Positions 19,381 through 27,727 of a stretch of 64,000 bases of DNA are shown here, in pieces; the first letter of the stretch is position 1; the number at the start of each line of letters is the position of its first letter. The DNA lies in contig NC_014931.1 in NCBI RefSeq assembly GCF_000184745.1, positions 2,914,001 to 2,978,000 of the forward strand, written 5' to 3'. Below the pieces are notes generated by a model. It was not told where the DNA came from. It did no database searches and was given only the letters and a program-made list of their open reading frames with translations. The position numbers and the translations under genes were made by a program. The stretch comes from Variovorax paradoxus EPS. GTDB taxonomy: Bacteria; Pseudomonadota; Gammaproteobacteria; Burkholderiales; Burkholderiaceae_C.

Positions 19381-20592
19381 ATGGCATTGACGGATATGGC
19401 AGCACGCAAGGCAAAGCCTGAGGTTCGCTCATACAACCTCACGGACGGGGCGGGCCTATATCTGCAGGTGACGCCTGCAGGCGGCAAACTGTGGCGCTGG
19501 AACTACCGCCATGATGGCAAGCAGAAGACGATGGCCTTCGGGAGCTACCCCGAGGTGTCGATCGCTGACGCACGCGAAGCACACCAGGCGGCGCGCAAGC
19601 AGAAGGCCGCGGGCGCTGATCCAATGGCGCAGCGGAAGCTGGACAAGATCGCAGGGGTGATGGCTAGGGAGCACTCATTCAAGGCCATTGCACAACAGTG
19701 GCACGACCAGTGGAAGCCGAACAAGGCCGAGCGGCATGCTCGCATTGTGTGGGGCCGCCTTGAGAACGATGTCTTCCCTGCTATCGGTGCGCGACCGATC
19801 TCCGAGGTCAAACCTTCGGAGCTCGTGGCCATGATCAAGAAGATAGCCGGCCGCGGCGCACCTGACATGGCGAAGCGGTGCCTGGAGATCAGTGGGCAGG
19901 TCTTTCGTTATGCCGTGGCGCATGGCATTTCCGAGCGAAACCCGGCTGCGGACATCAAACCTGGCGACGTGTTGCCGCCGCGAAAGACGAACCACTTCGC
20001 GCGCGTCGAATCGAGTGAGCTGCCAGACCTACTTCGCAAGATCGAAGCCTACTCAGGGACGCCTGCTACGCGGCTGGCGATGAAGCTGATGGCCTATACC
20101 TTTGTGCGCACGGGTGAGCTCATCGGCGCGCGTTGGCCCGAGTTCGACCTCGATGCCGCTGTGTGGCGCATCCCTCCAGAGCGTATGAAGATGAAGACGC
20201 TGCACATCGTCCCGCTGTCGACGCAGGCTGTCGAGGTGCTGCGCACGCTCCAACTGGTGACCGGGGACAGTGCGCTGCTCTTTCCTGGTGAGAGAGATCA
20301 TGAGAAGTCGATCAGCAACAATACCATCCTGGGCGCGCTGAAGCGGATGGGCTACGCGGGTCGAATGACCGGCCACGGCTTCCGCGGTGTGGCCTCGACC
20401 GAATTGCACGAGATGGGGTTCGAGGAGGCGCACATCGAGGCGCAGATGTCGCACCTGAAGCGCAACCGAGTCGCCTCGGCCTACGACCATTCGAAGTACC
20501 TCAAGCAGCGCGTCGCGATGATGCAGACTTGGGCCGATCGTCTCGACCAGTTCCGCGCTGGCGCGAAGATCTTGCCGTTCAAGGCTGCGTAG
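19381..20592 (+). CDS. Tyrosine-type site-specific integrase (P4/DUF4102 type)
   Basis: Catalyses island integration and excision at tRNA-Lys. 403 aa. The N-terminal DUF4102 arm-binding domain reads LTDMAARKAKPEVRSYNLTD and GLYLQVTPAGGKLW. A core-binding helical domain follows (about residues 95-180). The catalytic domain has the first Arg in YTFVRTGELIGARW (about residue 240), HGFRG (HxxR, about residue 335) and the nucleophile Tyr in SAYDHSKYL (about residue 365). All key residues are present, so it is probably active. Orientation and distance (176 bases from the tRNA) are typical. Confidence 0.93.
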   Translation: MALTDMAARKAKPEVRSYNLTDGAGLYLQVTPAGGKLWRWNYRHDGKQKTMAFGSYPEVSIADAREAHQAARKQKAAGADPMAQRKLDKIAGVMAREHSFKAIAQQWHDQWKPNKAERHARIVWGRLENDVFPAIGARPISEVKPSELVAMIKKIAGRGAPDMAKRCLEISGQVFRYAVAHGISERNPAADIKPGDVLPPRKTNHFARVESSELPDLLRKIEAYSGTPATRLAMKLMAYTFVRTGELIGARWPEFDLDAAVWRIPPERMKMKTLHIVPLSTQAVEVLRTLQLVTGDSALLFPGERDHEKSISNNTILGALKRMGYAGRMTGHGFRGVASTELHEMGFEEAHIEAQMSHLKRNRVASAYDHSKYLKQRVAMMQTWADRLDQFRAGAKILPFKAA

Positions 20593-20707
20593 CTGCAAGT
20601 GATCGAACGTACTGCCAACTGACTTCATTGCGCCGGCCGTCCGACTGACTCTGCGTGTCTCGTGTCGAATGAACTGGTCGGCGATCGGTCGGCGGTAAGC
20701 TGACTGG

Positions 20708-20995
20708 ATGACACTTCGACTGCCAATAGTTGCCCTCGTCCTTGTGGCCGTCGCCGCGAGCGCTGCCGACAAGCAACAGATCATGTTCTCGCGCTACCTG
20801 CGGGCGCAGATCTGCATCGATCGGGCCATTGGCCAGCGATGGCATGAGCGCTACGACATTTCGATGGTGATGAATAGCTGGGGTGTCAGCGAACCCACGG
20901 CCAGCGGGTTGGCGAAGGGGCCAGAGCCGCTCCGGCGCGCTCACGCGAGATGCCGATCCGAGAACGAGATCGCGAGCGAACCGGTACCCAGGTGA
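20708..20995 (+). CDS. Hypothetical small exported protein
   Basis: 95 aa. A hydrophobic N-terminus (TLRLPIVALVLVAVAASAADKQ) looks like a signal peptide with an AxA cleavage site. The mature part is charged and ends in repeated Glu/Pro. No family recognised. The single mid-protein Cys and lack of a clear RBS make it uncertain. Confidence 0.45.
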   Translation: MTLRLPIVALVLVAVAASAADKQQIMFSRYLRAQICIDRAIGQRWHERYDISMVMNSWGVSEPTASGLAKGPEPLRRAHARCRSENEIASEPVPR

Positions 20996-21044
20996 CCGAT
21001 GCCGATGCGCGGCATATTCTTTGGGCCTGAAGGCGCGGTAGAGC

Positions 21045-21758
21045 ATGCATAAAGAAAATTCAGTTGATGAGACTGCATCGTCCGATAAGTCAGTCGATGA
21101 AGGCCGGTCCGGATTTGGGCTGGAAGAGTGCACGGCGCAGCGACGGGCCGACATCGCGGCGTACCGTTATCTGATGGCCTCCAATGAGCTCCATGCGATG
21201 CCGAAAGCCGCACCAGCGCGGCTCAGGGACGGCCGGGTTGACGCTCTTCGCACGGCCTTGTTGGACTTCTTGAATGAGGCCGGCAGCGCGTGCGAGCCCG
21301 TGTGCATTGATCAAGAGCTAGCCCGGGAACTGCATCGCGAGATGCAGCAGCACTTCTCCGGCGGGACGTTTGCGATGTTGCTCAGCCGGCCGCAGCGCAC
21401 TGAAGCTCACCGACCCAAGGAGAACTTCCTTCAGCGGCGCGTCAAGCTGAACGCTCTCGTGTATCTGCACGGCGTAGAAATGGGAGTGGTGAAGACATCC
21501 AGTCCCATGAAGGATGTTCGCCTGGCATGTGGCTTGCGAAGCGAAGGGACCGTCCGAGGTTGGAAGGCAGAAAAGGAACTGATGGAGGAGGCGCGCGAGC
21601 TTGCCATCAGCGTCATCGTCGAGTATGCCGAGCAGCCGCGGGCCGCACTCGAAGCGGCTTTTGTCCAGGTGCTCGAGCACGCCGGGCTTGTCTATCGGAA
21701 GCATGTCCTCGACTCGGGGCTGGCGGGGGAGCTTGCCCGCAAAAAAGCCCGCACTTAA
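21045..21758 (+). CDS. Hypothetical protein, possibly DNA-binding
   Basis: 237 aa. The N-terminus is acidic and serine-rich. A central helix-rich part contains RVKLNALVYLHGVEMGVVKTSS and CGLRSEGTVRGWKAEKELME, which could be a helix-turn-helix with the following coil. It lies just before an AlpA gene and is probably co-transcribed with it. I do not recognise a family; a role in island regulation is a guess from position. Confidence 0.7.
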   Translation: MHKENSVDETASSDKSVDEGRSGFGLEECTAQRRADIAAYRYLMASNELHAMPKAAPARLRDGRVDALRTALLDFLNEAGSACEPVCIDQELARELHREMQQHFSGGTFAMLLSRPQRTEAHRPKENFLQRRVKLNALVYLHGVEMGVVKTSSPMKDVRLACGLRSEGTVRGWKAEKELMEEARELAISVIVEYAEQPRAALEAAFVQVLEHAGLVYRKHVLDSGLAGELARKKART

Positions 21759-21818
21759 TCGCGGTTGATCAAGAGGTGAGGCGTTGCCAGACTCCAGCAC
21801 ATCGAAGGAGCTTGCAAG

Positions 21819-22055
21819 GTGACCATTCATCAAAAACCCGGTGAGGCAGGCGAGCTAGCAGGCCATCCAGCAGCGCTCCTGCGGTGCTCGTCCGTGACGG
21901 CGCTCACCGGCCTTAGTCGGAGCACCCTCTACGCAAAGATCGCCGTTGGAGCATTTCCGGAACCTGTCAGGCTCGGACCGCGTTGTAGTCGATGGCGCGT
22001 CAGGGACGTGGCTGCCTGGCTGGACGCACTCGAGCCCGGGCGCCTACCTACTTAA
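21819..22055 (+). CDS. AlpA-family helix-turn-helix regulator
   Basis: 78 aa from GTG 21819. Core: VTALTGLSRSTLYAKIAVGAFPEPVRLGPRCSRWRVRDVAAWLDA, the phage AlpA/MerR-like fold used by P4-type islands to control the integrase and excision. It closely resembles the protein at 30092-30325, so the island holds paralogous copies. An in-frame region downstream (to about 22224) codes nothing I can recognise. Confidence 0.85.
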   Translation: MTIHQKPGEAGELAGHPAALLRCSSVTALTGLSRSTLYAKIAVGAFPEPVRLGPRCSRWRVRDVAAWLDALEPGRLPT

Positions 22056-22233
22056 CCTCGTCAACGGCCGCGGCCATGACCGGTTCACCCTGGGCGCCAT
22101 CCGCACCAGGATCACCAAGAGCGTCCGGCTCGCGAGCCGTCAATCGTTGAAGCGTGACGCCCGCATGCCGGTCGAGATGAAGGGGTACGACATTCGGGCG
22201 CCTAAAGCCGACGCCGGGTCGTAGAGCAGCACG

Positions 22234-22530
22234 CTACAAGGGAAGGCTTGTCTTAGGCAGCAGTTTGCCTATGACGGCGATGCCGCGTTTCATCTCGTCA
22301 TAGCTAGATCGAGTGATGGAGAGCACTTCTCCTTCGATTGCTCGCTGCGCCTGTCGCGAAAGATCCGCCAACGCTTCCTGCGAGACTTCCCCGATGCGAG
22401 TCTCGGCCGTCTTTGACATGGAAAACCTCGAGCACGTCGAGCAGTCGTAGTACCGCTTGTCTGAGTGGTCAATGAAGTAGAAAACCGCTGGGCTCTTGCA
22501 GAGGGGGCACGTTCTTGCTTCGGTCTTCAT
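22234..22530 (-). CDS. Small zinc-ribbon-like protein
   Basis: 98 aa. CPLC near the N-terminus and YYDCSTC about 20 residues later make a CxxC...CxxC pair that probably binds zinc. The rest is a helical, charged domain. It lies two bases after the 22532-22774 gene on the same strand, so both form a mini-operon pointing back toward the AlpA gene. Function unknown. Confidence 0.65.
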   Translation of the reverse strand: MKTEARTCPLCKSPAVFYFIDHSDKRYYDCSTCSRFSMSKTAETRIGEVSQEALADLSRQAQRAIEGEVLSITRSSYDEMKRGIAVIGKLLPKTSLPL

Positions 22531-22531
22531 G

Positions 22532-22774
22532 TTAGGCCTCGGCCTCTCTCATGCGCTCCTCGATCTTTTCCAGGTAATCAATGAGCATGCGCACCTGGGT
22601 CGAGTTCGTGGCGATCGGATATTCGCCGTGCACGGCACGCAGGTTTTCGTGGTGATCGAAAAAGAACAGCTCGCCATCGATCCAGTTCGCATAGCCCTCG
22701 TTCGGCATCGAGCGCATGCCCGGGATGTCTTCTGCCTCAGCGTCGGGGCCGAGCTGAATCTTGATCATTGCCAT
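22532..22774 (-). CDS. Hypothetical small acidic protein
   Basis: 80 aa, rich in Glu/Asp, with a C-terminal helix LIDYLEKIEERMREAEA. Immediately upstream of the zinc-ribbon gene on the minus strand. No family recognised. Acidity and size would fit an antitoxin or anti-restriction protein, but nothing specific supports that. Confidence 0.6.
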   Translation of the reverse strand: MAMIKIQLGPDAEAEDIPGMRSMPNEGYANWIDGELFFFDHHENLRAVHGEYPIATNSTQVRMLIDYLEKIEERMREAEA

Positions 22775-22983
22775 GCGGTCTCCTCGCGTTCTGGAGCCCG
22801 CATCTTAGGTGCGGCGTGCTTGGGGAACAACTTGACCATGCGTGGCGGTGCTGACGGCGCTTGAGTATTCAGGAGGCCTGATGCTCGGCCGTCATCCCCA
22901 AGCGCTGAATTTGCACGGCGCGCACGCGCTCAGGGAGGTGTCGAGAAGGTTCATACTGAAGCCTTGAGTTCGAGGAGAGAACC

Positions 22984-23214
22984 ATGACTGCCTGTACGCA
23001 GTGCCAGGAATTGAAGGGAGCGCCGGCCACCGTGGGGCCGCACGATCGGCTTGTTAGGGGCACAACTGAAGTCTTTGCTGCGGGGAGAGAGGTCCAAGTG
23101 TTGGATGGACTCGAGTGGTACCGGTGTACCACCTGCAACTCGCACCTTGTTCGCGACCGCGACAGGGCCGGCGTGCCCACGCAATGGACGCTGGTTCGAG
23201 AAGGGGGCGTGTAG
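22984..23214 (+). CDS. Small zinc-ribbon-like protein
   Basis: 76 aa with CTQCQ at the N-terminus and YRCTTCNSHL near residue 50, a likely two-CxxC zinc ribbon. A GAGAG ribosome site precedes the ATG. Its TAG abuts the next ATG at 23215, so the two are coupled. Not recognisably the same family as the protein at 22234. Confidence 0.65.
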   Translation: MTACTQCQELKGAPATVGPHDRLVRGTTEVFAAGREVQVLDGLEWYRCTTCNSHLVRDRDRAGVPTQWTLVREGGV

Positions 23215-23562
23215 ATGGCCAAACCCACACGCAGCGCCGCGCAACTGAAGCAGATGCTGATTCAGCGCATCGAAGCACTGCCGGGCACTCGAGGCCGGCA
23301 GACCGACGTGCACCGGGGCGGCGTCATCGGCATGCCGCCGGAGGAAGACGGCCCCAACTGGACGGTGCGCGTGGTCACCGACCGTGGCACGCACCGGTCC
23401 GACATCGCGCAGATCATTCGGACGCTGCAGATGCAGTTCGACTCGAGGACTGATCGGGCAGCGGCCTCTTCGCGCGCTACGATGCGCGCCAAGCGAGGAG
23501 AACCAATATGCCTGCGACCGAGTATTGCTTTCTGTGGATCGACTGGTGGCCGCTATGCATGA
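23215..23562 (+). CDS. Hypothetical protein
   Basis: 115 aa, starting on the base after the previous stop. Residues 1-75 (KQMLIQRIEALPGTRG, NWTVRVVTDRGTHRSDIAQIIRTLQMQF) look like an ordered alpha/beta domain. The last ~35 residues overlap the next gene in another frame and look unstructured. No family recognised. Confidence 0.6.
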   Translation: MAKPTRSAAQLKQMLIQRIEALPGTRGRQTDVHRGGVIGMPPEEDGPNWTVRVVTDRGTHRSDIAQIIRTLQMQFDSRTDRAAASSRATMRAKRGEPICLRPSIAFCGSTGGRYA

Positions 23563-24068
23563 CCAAGGCCGAGTGGTCTGGTTGGATGCAGGCGATCTTC
23601 TCGGTCGCGGCGATCATTGCAGCCGGCGCGTTCGCGATGATCTCTATACGGGCTACGCGCGAAGATCAGATCAGCGCGCGCCGCGAAGGCATGCTCTCGT
23701 TGATCACCGTTGTCGTTACCTTGACTCGGCTTCTGTCCATGGAAATCTCCGCTCGGGCGGCTCGATTGGATAGCAGCATGGACGACGCTGCACGTGACGC
23801 TTTCCTCGCCGGCGACCCCTTCGTTGATGTTCTTGCTGCCGCATACGTGATCCCGTTGCATGAGCAGCCAGAAGAGGCACAAGTTCGCCTCGTCTTCGCC
23901 TTGCGAAGGCTTGTTAGTACCGCGAGAGAAACGCACTCCGCAATTGCAAAAGAACTCAATTCCAGCCTGGGAGACTTCTTGTTGGCCCGGCAGCCATTTG
24001 CTCTCATCCTGGAAGGACTCGCAGATCTCGAGCGCAACTGCGAGAAGCGAGCCACAGAGTTGAGGTAA
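23508..24068 (+). CDS. Hypothetical membrane-anchored protein
   Basis: 186 aa. One strong membrane helix near residues 27-47 (AIFSVAAIIAAGAFAMISI), then a cytoplasmic helical domain with several heptad-like stretches (LRRLVSTARETHSAIAKEL, ILEGLADLERNC). Proteins of this layout are common in phages and mobile islands with no assigned role. It overlaps the previous gene by 55 bases. Confidence 0.65.
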   Translation: MPATEYCFLWIDWWPLCMTKAEWSGWMQAIFSVAAIIAAGAFAMISIRATREDQISARREGMLSLITVVVTLTRLLSMEISARAARLDSSMDDAARDAFLAGDPFVDVLAAAYVIPLHEQPEEAQVRLVFALRRLVSTARETHSAIAKELNSSLGDFLLARQPFALILEGLADLERNCEKRATELR

Positions 24069-24225
24069 GCGAAACTGAACCTGCGCGATGAACACGCGGG
24101 CCATGTGACGGTCGTCGACCATAACTGCACTCCCGGCATGGTGAGGGCCATCGCCACGTCACGCACCCAGATCGGCCTGGGCCGCAGCATCGCCTCATGG
24201 CCAGCTCATGGATCACCCGCGTCGA

Positions 24226-25437
24226 TCACGCCTCAATATTGAACGATTTCAGCCTCGTGCTTAGCGGGCAGATCTCGTCGGCCACACTTAGCGCCCAGGC
24301 GCCCCATCGCACTTTCTCATGCTGTGCCGGCTTGCCGTCGAGATGCTCGGCAGCTACGGCCTTAACGTAGTCCCGGATCTGCTGGGCCTGATGCCACCGT
24401 GCTGCCTCGCCAATCAACTCCTCTCGACGCGCTGCCTCCGCTGCTCTGGCCGCCGCTTCCATCGCGCGTGCACGTGCCACGGCCTCGGCGCGCGCTTCGC
24501 CTGCGAGCCGGCGCTCGTGTTCAGCCAGAAATTCCTTCTTGCGTTCCCGGGAGAGCACCACGGTCCGGTATAGGCGACAGAACAGACCGTTGAGCTGAGC
24601 CTCCAGGCGCTGGCCACCGTCTTCCGCGAGCTTGAAATCGCCGAGAGGGCTGCGCGACACGACTAACGCCAGACGATCGGTCGGTCTGTATCTCTTCTCT
24701 TGACCGAAGGACGGGTAGATCGGGTTCCTGTCGACGACGTCGAAATCTTGGCGCTCTCGGATCGCCATGAGAAAGGTAGCTCCGTTCAGCGACACGCTGA
24801 GCTTTCCCGAAATGATGACGGCCACACAGCCTCGCTCTTCGGCGGCCAGGAATGCTGCGTTCGCAATTGCGAGCGCTCGGGTGCCTGTTAACTCGGAGAC
24901 CTGGAAGCAGGGTGGCATTGGTTCGCCGAGCAGGCCGCCCGAGAGCCAGCTGAATTTGAAGTGGTCGAGATTGACACCCGGACGCACCTGCTTTGCTCGC
25001 TTGGCCGCTGCGCGATCGCGCTCCTCTACGGCCTTCCGGCGCTTGTGCACGGCGGCCTCGAGCGTTTTTCTCAGCGGTGCAATTGCCTTGTGCCAATGCG
25101 TCGGCTCAAGGTCTACTGTGATGCGATTCTCCGGCTGCTCTTCGAACGCCAGTCGATCTTTCAACCAAATTTGATCGGTCGGGTCGACGTGCTCCCGCGC
25201 CTCGGGTGGGTAGCTCACGAACGATGTGCGCTCCGCGTCCGCGGGGAGCGGCTCTTGAATGACGGAATGTCCGGCAGCGAGCTTGGCCCAATGCCCGGCC
25301 CGCGGTAGCGGAATATTCAGGACCTTGCAGATCTTGCGGATGCCGTTGTCTGATAGGCCGTACCTTGGACCAAGCGTCGACAGTGGCGTCGACCAGACCT
25401 CTTCATACAGTGCCTCGCGTTGGAACGTGTGAGCCAT
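24226..25437 (-). CDS. Hypothetical protein with N-terminal HTH-like domain and coiled-coil C-terminus
   Basis: 403 aa from ATG 25437. The N-terminus (FQREALYEEVWSTPLSTLGPRYGLSDNGIRKICK, then LPRAGHWAKLAAG) matches a recurrent motif of island-borne proteins in which a helix-turn-helix precedes a ...P..GyWA.l..G.. element. A long Arg/Ala/Glu coiled coil lies in the last third (KEFLAEHERRLAGEARAEAV onward). It is read toward 24226 with no co-directional neighbour. I cannot assign a function; a DNA-associated role is plausible. Confidence 0.75.
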   Translation of the reverse strand: MAHTFQREALYEEVWSTPLSTLGPRYGLSDNGIRKICKVLNIPLPRAGHWAKLAAGHSVIQEPLPADAERTSFVSYPPEAREHVDPTDQIWLKDRLAFEEQPENRITVDLEPTHWHKAIAPLRKTLEAAVHKRRKAVEERDRAAAKRAKQVRPGVNLDHFKFSWLSGGLLGEPMPPCFQVSELTGTRALAIANAAFLAAEERGCVAVIISGKLSVSLNGATFLMAIRERQDFDVVDRNPIYPSFGQEKRYRPTDRLALVVSRSPLGDFKLAEDGGQRLEAQLNGLFCRLYRTVVLSRERKKEFLAEHERRLAGEARAEAVARARAMEAAARAAEAARREELIGEAARWHQAQQIRDYVKAVAAEHLDGKPAQHEKVRWGAWALSVADEICPLSTRLKSFNIEA

Positions 25438-25600
25438 GCAAGCCTCCAAGTCAAGACTGGCACTCTGCCACAGGCGTATGGCAGTGCGAGCGGCCGCATC
25501 GGCCCAACCGCGGCCCCGGCATTCGACTTGAGCACTCAACCCGATAGGGAGGGGTTCAAGATGCTCAGCCATACTGCGGGTTTCAAGGCAAGGGGGGAGG

Positions 25601-25966
25601 ATGGATGCTGCAATCGCAGGGCTGCTGGGCACCGCGTTGGGAGCGGTTCTTGGCGCCGGAGGCGCGCTGGGCGCCGCCTGGATTCAACAGGGCCACCAGA
25701 CACGTAGGGAGCGCCTGAAGGCCGCTGCAGACCTTGGGCTGGTGGACTTCAATCAGCGCGTCAAAGTGATCCAAAGAGATGGCGGGACGCTTGTTCCGCT
25801 ATCGGTTTTTGTGGCGTATCACGCCGACGTGCTCGAGGTCATCGCAAAGAAGGCGTTTGACCCTGAGGCAGTCGCAGCAATCGACCGAAGGCAGATCGCG
25901 CTAGTTCGGGCGATTGAGGGCAGACCTAGCGGGCAGGCCATCAAAGAGGGCAAAAACGCTAGGTAA
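25601..25966 (+). CDS. Hypothetical membrane protein
   Basis: 121 aa. The N-terminal helix (AAIAGLLGTALGAVLGAGGALGAAW) is Gly/Ala-rich like a glycine-zipper membrane segment; the rest is a soluble helical domain. No family recognised, no partner gene nearby. Confidence 0.6.
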   Translation: MDAAIAGLLGTALGAVLGAGGALGAAWIQQGHQTRRERLKAAADLGLVDFNQRVKVIQRDGGTLVPLSVFVAYHADVLEVIAKKAFDPEAVAAIDRRQIALVRAIEGRPSGQAIKEGKNAR

Positions 25967-26086
25967 TGCCCGTGCTGAAGGCAGCTCGGGCAGTTCCCCA
26001 GCCCTAGGGAACTTGGTGCCGATCAAGGCCACCTGATTGCCCAGAAGGCTATTGGTGTGGAATCTCGAGTGTCCACCGCAAAGCGG

Positions 26087-26647
26087 CTATCGCGCTTGGT
26101 CAACGCAGCGCTGAAGGTCCGCAACCCGCCAGCGCGTGAGCCCGCCGAGCTTCACGGGCGCCGGCAGGTTCTTGTTCTTTACCTCGCGCCAGAACGTCGA
26201 CTTGCCCATGGACAGCATGCGTGCAGCCTCGGCGGCCGGGACGTAGAGACTCCCTTGATGAATGGCGGGGCGCTCGGCGGTTGTCCGGGTGTGAGGAGTT
26301 GAGGCCGTCGATGCTGCCGGCTTCTCTGAGGTTGGGCTTGTGGACCGCCGGGCCTCGGTTGGGAGCGCCGGCAGGGCCGGCGGCGTCTGGCGGCGTGGCT
26401 TAACCATCGGCAGGGGCGCGTGCGGCTGGCGCTTCATGCGTCGCTGCAGTGCCTCTTCCCGTGCCTTCTCGGCGAGGAACAAAAGCAGGTCGGCATACAT
26501 GAATATCCACCCGCGGCCGAGCTTCAACCCTGGGATCTCGCCGGCGCGAGCGAGTTCTTCCACCTGGTCTGGGGTGCAACGCAGCAACTCTGCGCACTGC
26601 TCGGAATCAATGATGTCCGGCGTCAATAACTCATTTCTTGAATGCAT
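26087..26647 (-). CDS. Two-headed AlpA/excisionase-like DNA-binding protein
   Basis: 186 aa with two separate recognition modules. Residues about 12-60 (DSEQCAELLRCTPDQVEELARAGEIPGLKLGRGWIF) are an excisionase-type helix-turn-helix. Residues about 130-186 (YVPAAEAARMLSMGKSTFWREVKNKNLPAPVKLGGLTRWRVADLQ) are an AlpA-type one. Between them is a Pro/Thr/Ser linker of about 55 residues. Two DNA-binding heads on a flexible tether would let it bridge two sites. It is divergent from the gene at 26719, and the space between holds the direct repeats noted at 26655-26726. Confidence 0.8.
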   Translation of the reverse strand: MHSRNELLTPDIIDSEQCAELLRCTPDQVEELARAGEIPGLKLGRGWIFMYADLLLFLAEKAREEALQRRMKRQPHAPLPMVKPRRQTPPALPALPTEARRSTSPTSEKPAASTASTPHTRTTAERPAIHQGSLYVPAAEAARMLSMGKSTFWREVKNKNLPAPVKLGGLTRWRVADLQRCVDQAR

Positions 26648-26654
26648 GGCCTAA

Positions 26655-26726
26655 AAATCAAATTTGCACAAGATGATGTTTGTACGAGTGAATATTGATT
26701 GGTGGGCCGTTAAATCAAATGCACAA
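26655..26726. promoter_or_regulatory. Candidate operator repeats in a divergent promoter region
   Basis: AAATCAAATTTGCACAA (26655-26671) and AAATCAAATGCACAA (26712-26726) are near-identical direct repeats 57 bases apart. They lie in an AT-rich gap between the two-headed AlpA-like gene and the divergent gene. Position and spacing suggest autoregulation by that protein. Confidence 0.45.
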
Positions 26727-27282
26727 TGTAGTCATGTCACCTAACGAACTCATTGGTCGAGGAGGCGCAGGCAGAGGTCAAGGGCGTAAGCCGATCTCCG
26801 ACGACGCCCGACCCTACAAGCTTCTTCTTCCCGCCGAACTACGCGCCAAATTGGACGAACTTGGTGGCGCAGAGTGGCTGCGATCCCAGTTATCTCTGGC
26901 TGCCTATCTCGACGACATCAATCTAGACAACGCAATGAACCTCGCAGCTCGATACATCGACGCAATGCGGCAGCTGCCGCAGTACTTCACCAATCTGGAC
27001 TACAAAGGTCCGCTGACTCACGTCATGACTGGTGTACGCGTGATACCCGCCGGCGACCTCACCGATTCAGATGACGACAGCGGCATTCTGGAGGTGATCT
27101 ATCCCGGTGGGCATCGAGTGGAAGTCAACGGCCATGCGCTCTATCAAATGGCACTGGCCGAAGGGGTGCGATGGGAGATCGACAGCAATGTTGACGACAT
27201 CCCACTGCGTAAACGCGACGTCTATCAGGCGCGCATAGCCGACCTTGACGAGCATTTGCGCCGCAAGCACGGCTTGATCTGA
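26719..27282 (+). CDS. Hypothetical regulator-like protein
   Basis: 187 aa from ATG 26719 (starts at 26695 TTG and 26734 ATG are also in frame; none has a strong RBS). The N-terminal part reads GRGGAGRGQGRKPISDDARP and then LLLPAELRAKLDELGGAEWLRSQL, the pattern of small phage-borne ribbon-helix-helix-like proteins. The second half is an uncharacterised alpha/beta domain. Expression is probably controlled by the operator repeats that overlap its start. Confidence 0.7.
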   Translation: MHNVVMSPNELIGRGGAGRGQGRKPISDDARPYKLLLPAELRAKLDELGGAEWLRSQLSLAAYLDDINLDNAMNLAARYIDAMRQLPQYFTNLDYKGPLTHVMTGVRVIPAGDLTDSDDDSGILEVIYPGGHRVEVNGHALYQMALAEGVRWEIDSNVDDIPLRKRDVYQARIADLDEHLRRKHGLI

Positions 27283-27296
27283 GGAATAACCGCCAT

Positions 27297-27363
27297 GCCC
27301 CGCGGCGGTGTATGCGGGGCACAAAAGGCGACGGCCGCAGGAGGTGAGATTCCTGCAGCCGTC
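27297..27363 (+). repeat. Two tandem hairpins in an intergenic leader
   Basis: Hairpin 1: GCCCCGC (27297-27303) with GCGGGGC (27314-27320). Hairpin 2: GACGGC-C-GCAGGA (27330-27342) with TCCTGC-A-GCCGTC (27351-27363), 12 pairs around one mismatch. No T-tract follows, so they look less like a terminator than like an RNA leader element upstream of 27404. Confidence 0.5.
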
Positions 27364-27403
27364 TAACCAAAGAACGTGCACAACTTAGAAGGAGATGCAC
27401 ACC

Positions 27404-27727
27404 ATGGCTACCGAAAATGTACAAGGTTCGGGCGGGCGGATCACGCTCGCCAACCTAAATCAAGAGCAAATTTCCCTGCTGCTGACGCAGATCGCGACCT
27501 CGGCAGACACCCTGTCAACATTCGCCGCATACGCAGCGCAGCGTGCAGACGGCGGGGCGATGTGGGATCTGCATGTCGTTGAGAGCTTGGCGGAGCGAAT
27601 TGGGGCGCTCGCCGAGCTCGCGGTGCCCGGCGCCGTCCGCGGGACTTTCGCAGGTTGGTCCGTGTGCAGCGACTTTGAAACGATGGGCCTGCCGGTCGGC
27701 GGTGCAGTTGGAGGCGGCCATGACTGA
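27404..27727 (+). CDS. Hypothetical protein
   Basis: 107 aa from ATG 27404, with an AAGGAG ribosome site at 27388-27393 that suits either this ATG or the one at 27395. Helical, with NLNQEQISLLLTQIATSADTL at the N-terminus and a Gly-rich C-terminus. First gene after the tandem hairpins; overlaps the next gene by 8 bases. No family recognised. Confidence 0.6.
   Translation: MATENVQGSGGRITLANLNQEQISLLLTQIATSADTLSTFAAYAAQRADGGAMWDLHVVESLAERIGALAELAVPGAVRGTFAGWSVCSDFETMGLPVGGAVGGGHD

Noticed and set aside
21946..22224. Frame continuing after the AlpA gene
   Set aside because: Out of frame with AlpA, lacks a start with RBS and has no motif; probably non-coding or a decayed remnant.
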